Assembly (NCBI RefSeq): GCF_022968795.1
Contig: NZ_JALJRB010000014.1
Span: forward strand, 1-64,000
DNA from: Desulfatitalea alkaliphila
GTDB lineage: Bacteria; Desulfobacterota; Desulfobacteria; Desulfobacterales; Desulfosarcinaceae
Length of the DNA: 64,000 bases
Reading direction: 5' to 3'
A program made the position numbers and the translations under genes. Position 1 is the stretch's first letter; every line of letters starts with the position of its first letter. Shown here one piece after another: positions 1 to 9,422 of the stretch. Below the pieces are notes generated by a model. That model saw only the letters and a program-made list of their open reading frames with translations. It had not been told where the DNA came from and did not search any database.

Positions 1-328
1 ACCCGGCCACCCCGACCCACCCGCCGGCGGTCGTTCAACGCACCAATCCCGCCTGTTCACTAACCGCACCACGCAATGGTTATCAGAATTACAAACGGAG
101 AAGCGCCTCATCAAGATTCAGCTTATCTACCTTTCGTATATTCTTATATTCTACCATTCAACTGTTCACGAGTGAAGCACACATCTATATGCCGATATTG
201 TCGAACCGGGTTTGTGATTCTTGACGGATGCGGGGATGACGTGGGATAGAAGAGAGACTTGCAGGATGTTGCCTTGTCGTTGCAACGTCTTGTCGTTCAT
301 GAAAAATGCAAACCATCGAGGGGGAACC
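1..328. other. Upstream non-coding region of the molybdoenzyme operon
   Basis: No convincing gene. The stretch from about 85 to 200 is clearly more A/T-rich than the flanks, as expected for a promoter region. A perfect short inverted repeat TTCAC-GA-GTGAA lies at 165-176 and could be an operator half-pair. I could not find a convincing -35/-10 pair or a -24/-12 element. The long minus-strand open frame over this region and the next gene is a shadow of the GC-rich plus-strand gene. Confidence 0.5.
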
Positions 329-2611
329 ATGGCCCACCCGCCTTCCGTTTCGACGCCGCCGGACGACGGCGTGACCATTGTCAATACCGGTTGCTGCCAC
401 GACTGCGGCGGTCGTTGCGTGCTCAAGGCCCATGTGAAAGACGGGCGCATTCTGCGAATCGAATCGGACACCGGGGCCGAGCCCCAGATTCGTGCCTGTG
501 CCCGGGGGCGGGCCTACCGCCAGCGGCAGTATTCCCCCGAGCGACTGCGTTATCCGCTGCGGCGGGTGGGCGAGCGGGGGCAGGGGCGGTTCGAGCGCAT
601 CGGCTGGGACGAAGCCCTGGATACGGTGGCCGACCAGCTCAAACGGGTCAAGGCGACCTACGGCAATTCGGCCATTCTTTTTCTGCCGGGGGCCGGCAAC
701 CAGGGGATGCTCCACGGGCCCACGGCACCGGGAATGATGCTGCAAGCCTTCGGCGGGTTCACCCGTTACTGGGGCATCCCTTCCTATGAGGGGGCTTTGT
801 TCGCCTCCATGGCCACCTACGGCACCATCCGCACCGGCCACTCGCGGGACGATCTGCTCAATTCCAAATTGATCCTCATGTGGGGTTGGAATCCGGCCAA
901 CACCGTCTGGGATCCGGAAACCAGCCTGGCGGTGGCCAAGGCCAGGGAGAACGGAGCGCGCATCGTGGCGGTGGACCCGCGTTTCACCGATTCGGTGGCC
1001 ACCTTCGCCCACCAGTGGATCCCCATTCGTCCCGGCACGGACGCGGCCATGCTCATCGCCATGGCCCACGTGATCATCAGCGAGGGTTTGTTGGACAAGG
1101 CCTTCATCGAAAAATACACCGTGGGTTTCGATGCCTACCGGGACTATGTGTTGGGCAACAGCGACGGCGTTGCCAAGACGCCGGGCTGGGCCGCGCCCAT
1201 CACCAAGGTGCCGGCCGACACCATCGCCGACCTGGCACGGGCCTATGCCGCCTGCAAGCCGGGGGCCCTCATCGCCGGCTGGGGACCGGCGCGCACGGCC
1301 ATCGGCGAGCAGTACAGCCGGACGGCCAACGTGTTGTGCGCCATGACCGGCAACATCGGCATTCCCGGCGGTTATCCGGCCGGCTTCATGCGGGCCTACT
1401 CCAGCCGCGAGACCGGCCACCTGATGAAAAAGGATCCCGCGCAGCAGGTGGACAAATCCAAGGGCATTCCGTCGGCCAACCCGGTGGAAAACGGCGCCTT
1501 GCCCCGCCCCGACAGCCTTTACAGGCTCAGCGGCGGCACAAACGCCACCAGCGCCCGCATTCACCAGAGCCGGATCTGGGATGCCGTGCTGCGCGGGCGC
1601 GCCGGTGGTTATCCGGCCGATCTGAAAATGGCCTACATCGTGGCCAGCAACTGCCTCAACCAGTACCCCAACGCCAATCGCGGGGCCGAAGCCCTGCGCG
1701 CCCTGGAGTTCGTGGTGGTGCACGAACAATTTTTGACCCCCACGGCCCGCTTCGCCGACATCGTGCTGCCGGTCAACACCTTCATGGAGCGCAGTGATAT
1801 CGCGCCCCCCTGGTTGGGATCACCCTACTTTCTTTACCTGAACAAGGCGGTGGACACCCTGCCGGAAACCAAGTCGGACCTGGAAATCTGCCGCGAACTG
1901 GCGCCCCGTCTGGGGGTGCCGGCCGATTTCTACACCCTGTCGGACGAGGAAATTCTGCGTTTGTTCACTTCCCGGCGCAAGGATGTCACCGATTTCGAGT
2001 CATTGCGGCGCGACGGAGTGCTCAAGATCCGGCTGCCCGAGCCCATTGTCGCCTTCCGGGAGCAGATCGCCGATCCGGCCAATCACCCCTTTCCCACCCT
2101 GTCCGGCAAGATCGAGATCGCCTGCGACCATCTGGCGGAGATGAACAACCCGCGCGTGCCCGCCGTGCCCCAATACCTGGGCCACCCGGAGCATTTTGAT
2201 GCACCACTGGCGCAACAATATCCGCTGCAGCTGCTCACCACCCACAGCAAGGTGCGCACCCACTCCACCCTGGAACGTGTCCCCTGGCTGCAGGCATTGG
2301 AAGATCACGGCCTCTGGATCCATCCGCGGGACGCCCGCGAGCGGGGGATCGAAAATGGCGATCCCATCGAAATCTTTAACGACCGCGGCCGGGTACGCAC
2401 CACCGCGCGGGTCACCGAGCGCATCATGCCGGGCGTGGTCAACCTGTGCCAGGGGGCCTGGTACACGCCGGATGAAACCGGGGTGGACACGGGCGCCTGC
2501 GCCAACACCCTGACCCGCGATGAACCCTCTCCCGGCGGCGCCTTTCCCATGAACAGCGCGTTGGTGCAAGTGGTGCGCGCCGACGGATCCCAGCGCAAGG
2601 AGGTGAAGTGA
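329..2611 (+). CDS. Molybdopterin-dependent oxidoreductase, DMSO-reductase family catalytic subunit
   Basis: A 760-residue catalytic subunit of the DMSO-reductase (Mo/W-bisPGD) family. The start is ATG 329, behind GAGGGGG at 318-324; an in-frame TTG at 221 has no ribosome site. Residues 22-57 carry the N-terminal 4Fe-4S signature (C23-x2-C26-x3-C30 and C57), followed by the usual Mo-cofactor body and a C-terminal molydopterin-dinucleotide-binding domain with the typical THSKVRTHST segment. The next gene overlaps by one base (TGATG) and encodes the electron-transfer subunit, so the pair forms an AB complex. I see no twin-arginine signal at the N-terminus, unlike DmsA or TtrA, so the enzyme may be cytoplasmic. 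No membrane-anchor gene follows. The substrate cannot be read from sequence: DMSO, TMAO, thiosulfate, polysulfide or an aromatic compound are all possible. Confidence 0.88.
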   Translation: MAHPPSVSTPPDDGVTIVNTGCCHDCGGRCVLKAHVKDGRILRIESDTGAEPQIRACARGRAYRQRQYSPERLRYPLRRVGERGQGRFERIGWDEALDTVADQLKRVKATYGNSAILFLPGAGNQGMLHGPTAPGMMLQAFGGFTRYWGIPSYEGALFASMATYGTIRTGHSRDDLLNSKLILMWGWNPANTVWDPETSLAVAKARENGARIVAVDPRFTDSVATFAHQWIPIRPGTDAAMLIAMAHVIISEGLLDKAFIEKYTVGFDAYRDYVLGNSDGVAKTPGWAAPITKVPADTIADLARAYAACKPGALIAGWGPARTAIGEQYSRTANVLCAMTGNIGIPGGYPAGFMRAYSSRETGHLMKKDPAQQVDKSKGIPSANPVENGALPRPDSLYRLSGGTNATSARIHQSRIWDAVLRGRAGGYPADLKMAYIVASNCLNQYPNANRGAEALRALEFVVVHEQFLTPTARFADIVLPVNTFMERSDIAPPWLGSPYFLYLNKAVDTLPETKSDLEICRELAPRLGVPADFYTLSDEEILRLFTSRRKDVTDFESLRRDGVLKIRLPEPIVAFREQIADPANHPFPTLSGKIEIACDHLAEMNNPRVPAVPQYLGHPEHFDAPLAQQYPLQLLTTHSKVRTHSTLERVPWLQALEDHGLWIHPRDARERGIENGDPIEIFNDRGRVRTTARVTERIMPGVVNLCQGAWYTPDETGVDTGACANTLTRDEPSPGGAFPMNSALVQVVRADGSQRKEVK

Positions 2612-3168
2612 TGGCGCAGATGGGCTTCTACTTCGACCAGAGCCGCTGCACCGGGTGCTACACCTGCGTGGTGGCCTGCAAAGACTGGTACGACATTGCC
2701 GCTGCCGAGGTGAACCTGATGCGGGTGCACTGCATCGAAAAGGGCGTCTTTCCGGACCTGTCCGCCGCTTACCTGGCTGCCCCCTGCTACCACTGCGCCC
2801 AGCCGCCCTGCATCCCGGCTTGCCCCGAGGGGGCCATCAGCAAGCGCGAAACGGACGGCATCGTGGTGGTGGACCCTGATCGTTGTGTAGGACAGGACCA
2901 ATGCCCACGCAAGTGCCGCAAGGCGTGTCCCTGGGATGCCCCTCAATTCGGACCGGAACCCGACGCCAAAATGCAGAAGTGCCAATTGTGCCTGGAACGG
3001 TTGGAAGCGGGTCGGCAAACCATCTGCGTCGAGGCCTGCCCCATGTTCGCCCTGGATGCCGGCCCGCTGGAAGATTTGCACCGGAAGTACGGCGACATCC
3101 GCGAAGCCGAAGGGTTTCGCCAACGGGAGCGGATCGAGCCGTCCGTTACCTTCAAGCCGAAAGAATGA
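2611..3168 (+). CDS. 4Fe-4S ferredoxin-type electron-transfer subunit (DmsB-like)
   Basis: A 185-residue iron-sulfur subunit that should pass electrons to or from the upstream molybdoenzyme. Four cysteine clusters are visible: C-x2-C-x2-C-x3-C near residues 14-24 (CTGCYTC), a second group CYHC...CIPAC, a third atypically spaced group beginning CVGQDQC, and a fourth CQLC...CVEAC. This is the DmsB/PhsB/NrfC four-cluster pattern. The start is ATG 2611, overlapping the upstream TGA; AAGGAGGT at 2597-2604 is a strong ribosome site. A GTG three bases upstream is in frame but worse placed. No transmembrane subunit follows; the next gene is a regulator after a 233-base gap. Confidence 0.9.
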   Translation: MAQMGFYFDQSRCTGCYTCVVACKDWYDIAAAEVNLMRVHCIEKGVFPDLSAAYLAAPCYHCAQPPCIPACPEGAISKRETDGIVVVDPDRCVGQDQCPRKCRKACPWDAPQFGPEPDAKMQKCQLCLERLEAGRQTICVEACPMFALDAGPLEDLHRKYGDIREAEGFRQRERIEPSVTFKPKE

Positions 3169-3401
3169 GAAGCGCAAGACGTAGAAAAGGGGCGGCGCCA
3201 CCACGACATCGGCGAACACCGCTTGGTTATAAGTACTGGTTCAACTATTTTATGGTGAAACAAGTCGGAAGAGAAAAGGGAAAAGCATTGCAGTAACGCC
3301 GAAAGCGCTACGCCTACCGAGGATACTATTTAACAGATCTCAGAGACATCTGCAAAACCAATTTCCGGGAAGATTTGCATGGATTGCAGGGAGGCATTTC
3401 A

Positions 3402-5192
3402 ATGCCCGACAGTGAAAAAATGATTCGGGATAACGAACCGGCGATTACCGTTTCAGGGAGGCATGACAATTTCGAATCCGCTCTCAAGGAGGCACACCGT
3501 CAATATCGCCAACTCATCGACGATTTGCCGGATGGATATGCGGAATACGACCTGGAAGGAAATCTCACCGCCTTTAATCAGGCCACCATCGATACGATTA
3601 AAGAGTCCAGAGAGGATTTGCTGAACCTTCCATTTAAAACCTTCATGGATGAGCAAACCGCGGCCCGCGTCTATCAGGTGTATAATGAAGTGTATCGAAC
3701 AGGCATCCCTAAAAAAGGCGAGGTCTTTGATATCATACGCAAGGATGGAACGATAATGACCCTCGAGTGTTCCATCTCCCTGAAACGGGTCAATGGCAAG
3801 ATTGTCGGATTCCGGGGGATTTGGCATGACATCACAGAGCGGAAAAAAGCGGAAACCGACCTTGCCAATCATCGCAAACGATTGCAAGCCATATTCGGAA
3901 GTGTGAAAGAAGGGATCATCGCGGTCAATGCCCGGGGCCATGTCACGGATGCCAATAGCGCCATTGAAACGATCTGTGGCGTGCCCATCGAAACCATCCT
4001 CACCACCCCTCATGCCGACGCCCAGACCCCATGTTGCAGATCATGTCACGCCGTCCTGCAAGAGACGCTGGCTCAAAAAACAGAAATCAAAGAGCGCCAA
4101 ATCGGATGCCGGCGTAATGATCGGCCCCAGCAGGTCGTAGTGTTGAACAGCTCTCCTTTGGTAGGCGACAGCGGAGAAAATATGGGGGCCGTGCTTGTGA
4201 TCAGGGACATCACGGAACTGCTCGGTTTGGAAAAAGAGCTAAGGGGAAGATACAAGTTCCAAAACCTGATTGGCAAGAGCAAGAAGATGCAGGAAATCTA
4301 TGACCTTTTGGAAACGCTGGCCAGTCTTGAAACCACCATTTTAGTCACTGGCCAAAGCGGCACGGGAAAGGAACTGGTCGCCGGTGCCCTTCACTATGCC
4401 GGCGAGCGGGCCAATAAGCCCTTTGTGAAAGTCAATTGCTCCGCCCTGACCGAGAGTCTTTTGGAGAGCGAACTTTTTGGTCACGTCCAAGGCGCCTTTA
4501 CCGGAGCCACAAAAGACCGGCAGGGGCGTTTCCAGATGGCCGAAGGCGGTACCATTTTGTTGGATGAGATCGGTGACATTTCGCCAACCTTACAACTCAA
4601 ACTATTGCGAGTGTTGCAGGAGAAAGAGTTTGAACGGGTTGGTGAGTCCGTCACCCGAAAGGTGGATGTAAGAATCATTACATGCACCAACAAGGACCTG
4701 AAAGAGAAGGTGCGGCTGGGTGAGTTTCGCGAAGACCTTTATTACCGGCTCAAGGTAATGGAGATTGCCTTGCCCCCGTTAAGCGACCGGATGGAGGACC
4801 TGCCTTTGCTGGTCTCCCATTTCTGTTCATTGTTTAACGCGCGCTACAAAAAAAGTATCGATGGTGTCTCCAACGAGGCGCTCAACAGGTTCGCCAACTA
4901 TGACTGGCCCGGAAATGTAAGGGAGTTGGAACACGTTTTGGAACATGCCTATGTGCTTTGCAGTGGGTCGGTCATCACGATGGAGGTCCTCCCGGCAGAA
5001 ATGAGGAGCCCCGTCCCTATGGCCCGGTCTGCCAACCGTGGGCCTTCCAAAAAAACGAAATATTCCACCGCTGAGATTTTGGACGCCCTGGAAAAAACCC
5101 ATTGGAACAAGACCAAGGCGGCCCGGCTGTTAGGGCTCCATCGGCACACCATCCATCGGAAAGTGAAAGCGTTGCAGTTGATCAATCCATAA
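3402..5192 (+). CDS. Sigma-54-dependent transcriptional activator with two PAS domains
   Basis: A 596-residue one-component enhancer-binding protein. Two N-terminal PAS domains (about 30-150 and 155-275) sense a signal; the second holds a PCCRSC cysteine group that might bind metal or haem. The central AAA+ domain (about 285-520) has Walker A GQSGTGKE, the sigma-54-contacting GAFTGA loop and Walker B ILLDEIGD. A Fis-type helix-turn-helix closes the protein (KTKAARLLGLHRHTIHRKV). There is no receiver domain, so control is by ligand or redox state rather than phosphorylation. The start is ATG 3402, behind AGGGAGG; an in-frame TTG at 3375 is rejected. A large inverted repeat and a -24/-12 promoter lie just downstream, before the hydrolase gene, so that gene is the likeliest target. 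Base composition is more A/T-rich than the island starting at 9.4 kb. Confidence 0.93.
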   Translation: MPDSEKMIRDNEPAITVSGRHDNFESALKEAHRQYRQLIDDLPDGYAEYDLEGNLTAFNQATIDTIKESREDLLNLPFKTFMDEQTAARVYQVYNEVYRTGIPKKGEVFDIIRKDGTIMTLECSISLKRVNGKIVGFRGIWHDITERKKAETDLANHRKRLQAIFGSVKEGIIAVNARGHVTDANSAIETICGVPIETILTTPHADAQTPCCRSCHAVLQETLAQKTEIKERQIGCRRNDRPQQVVVLNSSPLVGDSGENMGAVLVIRDITELLGLEKELRGRYKFQNLIGKSKKMQEIYDLLETLASLETTILVTGQSGTGKELVAGALHYAGERANKPFVKVNCSALTESLLESELFGHVQGAFTGATKDRQGRFQMAEGGTILLDEIGDISPTLQLKLLRVLQEKEFERVGESVTRKVDVRIITCTNKDLKEKVRLGEFREDLYYRLKVMEIALPPLSDRMEDLPLLVSHFCSLFNARYKKSIDGVSNEALNRFANYDWPGNVRELEHVLEHAYVLCSGSVITMEVLPAEMRSPVPMARSANRGPSKKTKYSTAEILDALEKTHWNKTKAARLLGLHRHTIHRKVKALQLINP

Positions 5193-5287
5193 CGCGTGGA
5201 TACCATCTCTTCGCTGAAAACAACCGAAATGGTGAATTATGGCTGTTTTCAAGATCATCATCATTGGCACGCTTCACTGATCGCCAG

Positions 5288-5333
5288 TGGAACATGTGCC
5301 AGTGTGGAATGTTCCAGACTGGCACATGTACCA
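5288..5333. promoter_or_regulatory. Large inverted repeat, probable enhancer site for the adjacent sigma-54 activator
   Basis: Perfect 12-base arms ACATGTGCCAGT (5292-5303) and ACTGGCACATGT (5318-5329) flank a 14-base centre that contains its own palindrome GGAA-TG-TTCC (5306-5315). The symmetry extends to TGG/CCA on the outside with one mismatch. The half-site GCCAGTG also occurs just upstream at 5283-5289. It sits about 180 bases upstream of a -24/-12 promoter, a normal distance for an enhancer bound by a Fis-type activator. The activator assignment is inference from adjacency. Confidence 0.7.
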
Positions 5334-5481
5334 TCTTGTGGGCTACCCATCTCAACAGTTCACCCTATTCGAGCACGCCCCACTGTTGCAAAAGCCGGAG
5401 GGCGCCAGGGCAAGGCGTCCAAGGGTGAAGCCGTATTTGTCCTACTGTGTTTTTCGAGGTTCCCTTAGGGCAATCCGGTAC

Positions 5482-5497
5482 TGGTATGGCCATTGCT
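5482..5497 (+). promoter_or_regulatory. Sigma-54 (-24/-12) promoter
   Basis: The sequence TGGTATGGCCATTGCT has GG at 5483-5484 and GC at 5495-5496 separated by exactly ten bases, and the TTGCT of the -12 element is intact. Transcription would start near 5508, about 40 bases before the hydrolase start codon. The upstream inverted repeat and the neighbouring sigma-54 activator support the assignment. Confidence 0.75.
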
Positions 5498-5548
5498 ACT
5501 GTAAATTGCAGGCACTACCAAACCAATTATGAGGGAGAGGAATTGATC

Positions 5549-6523
5549 ATGAAAAAGAGGTTCACATCAAAGCTGGCCATATCATTAATCATCCTGTTGG
5601 CAATGTTGGCGTTCTATGTTGTCGCATGCGTGCCGCCTGATGCTGGCACTGGCCCTGCAAGAGGGAATCTGAAACTGAAAACGATCACCGTGGATCGTGG
5701 CACCTTCAGCTACCGGGAAGGTGGGAGCAGAAACGGATATCCTGTGGTCATGATTCATGGGTGGCCTGAAAACTCCTATTGCTGGGATGCCGTGGCAGGA
5801 GATTTGAATCCATCACTGCGCATCATTGCCCCTGACTTGCGCGGGCTTGGCGACAGTGAGCGCACCCTGGACCAATCGCTGTATCAGAAGGTCGAATTGG
5901 CAAAGGACATTGTTGCAATTGTGGATGCTTTGGGAATTTCGGATTTCTATCTGGTAGGACACGACTGGGGTGGTGTTGTCGCTCAAGAGGTTGCCCTTGC
6001 GCTTCCCGAGCGGGTAAAGAAACTGGCCATCTTGAATATTCACATTATCGTTAATCTGGTGAACAATCTTGCGGCACGCGATATCATCTACGATGCAGGT
6101 GCGGTTCCTTTCTGGTATCAATATTTTCAGCAACAACCCCATCTGCCCGAAGCCATGATCCCGGGCAATGAAGATGTTTGGGTCTCCCACTTTTTCGGGG
6201 ACCGTCCCGTGCCCCAAAAATCCATCAACGAATATATCCGCGCCTACAGCATTGCCGACACCCCGACAACCGCCGCTTCGTTATACCGTACCATGGCCCA
6301 GGACGGGCAACGCTGGTACGAGTTGTTTCTTGCCGGTACCACGTTCAATATGCCTTTGTTGTATGTCTATGGCAATCTGGACACTGTCGTAATTCCGGAA
6401 TACCTTGTCGGCATCGAAGCCTTTTTTCCATCCGCTCAGATTGTCGAGATCGAATCCGCCCACTTTGTACAAGAGGAAAAACCCGCCGAGGTTGCACAAG
6501 CGTTGAACGCGTTTTTTCAATAG
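5549..6523 (+). CDS. Lipoprotein alpha/beta hydrolase, epoxide hydrolase/haloalkane dehalogenase-like
   Basis: A 324-residue alpha/beta-fold hydrolase. Residues 1-27 form a lipoprotein signal (KKR, hydrophobic stretch, lipobox VVAC), so the mature enzyme should be membrane-anchored outside the cytoplasm. The HGWPE oxyanion-type motif and the nucleophile elbow VGHDWGG, with Asp instead of Ser, place it with epoxide hydrolases and haloacetate/haloalkane dehalogenases. The probable acid is in YGNLDTVV and the catalytic His in ESAHFVQEEKP. The start is ATG 5549 with GAGGGAGAGG upstream; an in-frame ATG at 5447 would put residues ahead of the signal peptide. The -24/-12 promoter and inverted repeat upstream indicate control by the preceding PAS activator. 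Epoxide versus organohalide substrate cannot be decided here. Confidence 0.88.
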   Translation: MKKRFTSKLAISLIILLAMLAFYVVACVPPDAGTGPARGNLKLKTITVDRGTFSYREGGSRNGYPVVMIHGWPENSYCWDAVAGDLNPSLRIIAPDLRGLGDSERTLDQSLYQKVELAKDIVAIVDALGISDFYLVGHDWGGVVAQEVALALPERVKKLAILNIHIIVNLVNNLAARDIIYDAGAVPFWYQYFQQQPHLPEAMIPGNEDVWVSHFFGDRPVPQKSINEYIRAYSIADTPTTAASLYRTMAQDGQRWYELFLAGTTFNMPLLYVYGNLDTVVIPEYLVGIEAFFPSAQIVEIESAHFVQEEKPAEVAQALNAFFQ

Positions 6524-6554
6524 TCGCGTATATCCGTGAAGTGTCAGCTTGCAA

Positions 6555-6586
6555 AACGCCACCGCCTGTTAACAGGCGGTGGCGTT
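6555..6586. terminator. Perfect 32-base palindrome between convergent genes, probable bidirectional terminator
   Basis: AACGCCACCGCCTGTT is followed directly by its exact reverse complement AACAGGCGGTGGCGTT: 16-base arms with no unpaired spacer. It lies 31 bases after the hydrolase stop and 55 bases from the end of the converging ATPase gene. An A-run precedes it on the left, giving a short U-run for minus-strand transcripts. Terminator function is inferred from location and structure. Confidence 0.7.
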
Positions 6587-6641
6587 GAAACATCCTGAAA
6601 CCGTCGCTTGTACTTTGATTTTATCGAACTCTATCCACACG

Positions 6642-8752
<2,111 letters not shown>

Positions 8753-8756
<4 letters not shown>

Positions 8757-9172
8757 AGGTCTGCTCCTTGCTCCGCCAAAGCTTCCCGCAGGTGATCGTG
8801 CCCGAACTGCAGCACCGTGCGGATGTGGTCGTCATCCAGGCTGTAGAAAACCACTTTGCCCTCCCGCCGGCCGCGGATGATGCGCATCTGGCGCAGGGTT
8901 TTCAACTGTTGGGAGATGGCCGGTTGTTTCATTTGCAACAACATGCTCAAGTCGCAGACACACATCTCCGCAATGCTCAAGGCCCACAATATGCCCACCC
9001 GCGTCTTGTCGGCGAACAGCTTGTAGAAATCGGCCAGCTCCGAGAGTGCCTCTTCGGGCGGCATCCGGTTCGCAACACGGCGTACCGTCATCGGGTGCAG
9101 GACGTTGCAGGACCCGCTCTCCAGGCTTTTCCGGCCGGTGCCTTTAACAGCATTTTCCTTTTTGGTGGTCAT
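8753..9172 (-). CDS. ArsR/SmtB-family metal-sensing repressor
   Basis: A 139-residue winged-helix repressor expected to bind the operon promoter and release it on binding Zn, Cd or Pb. The CVCDL motif in the alpha-3 recognition region is the classic CadC/SmtB metal-binding sequence. A C-terminal DDDHIRTVLQFGHDH segment could provide the alpha-5 zinc site, and an N-terminal Cys (SGSCNVLHP) could contribute as in CadC. The start is the ATG at 9172, with GGAGG nine bases upstream; an in-frame codon at 9208 is less likely because it lies within the operator. The gene overlaps the ATPase by four bases. Confidence 0.92.
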
Positions 9173-9197
9173 GGGTTGCAACCTCCGGGTGAATAAA

Positions 9198-9245
9198 CAT
9201 ATTAACAATTGCGCATATGATAAATTGAAGTGGGTCGGTTGTCAA
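9198..9245 (-). promoter_or_regulatory. Promoter and operator of the metal-resistance operon
   Basis: Read on the minus strand, TTGACA (9245-9240) and TATCAT (9222-9217) are separated by exactly 17 bases, close to consensus. Overlapping the -10 and expected start point is the imperfect 22-base palindrome CATAT-N3-CAATTG-N3-ATATG (9198-9219), a position and A/T-rich form typical of SmtB/ArsR operators. Binding by the adjacent repressor is inferred. Confidence 0.72.
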
Positions 9246-9422
9246 GGCCGAAAACGTGGGCGCATAGGCTTGAATTTATCCTTGTTGCATCCATCGCTGT
9301 GCGGGTACAATGGACAGAATTCAATGCCCGGCAATGGCGCGGGTTTGCTGTCGCGGCAGGTCCGCGGTGGTGGCGTTGCCGGCTCATGGTAATCGGGCGC
9401 ACAGAGCGGAGTAGTGATCAAT

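Noticed and set aside
185-1729. 514-codon minus-strand open frame
   Set aside because: Lies entirely antisense to the molybdoenzyme gene; long stop-free antisense frames are expected in GC-rich coding DNA, and the translation is low-complexity Gly/His/Arg-rich without any domain.
3198-3222. Possible remnant of a second P-type ATPase C-terminus (minus-strand AVFADV, 17-base match with the region near 6704)
   Set aside because: Only about ten residues match and flanking sequence shows no further similarity; a 17-base coincidence is plausible in 64 kb of GC-rich DNA.
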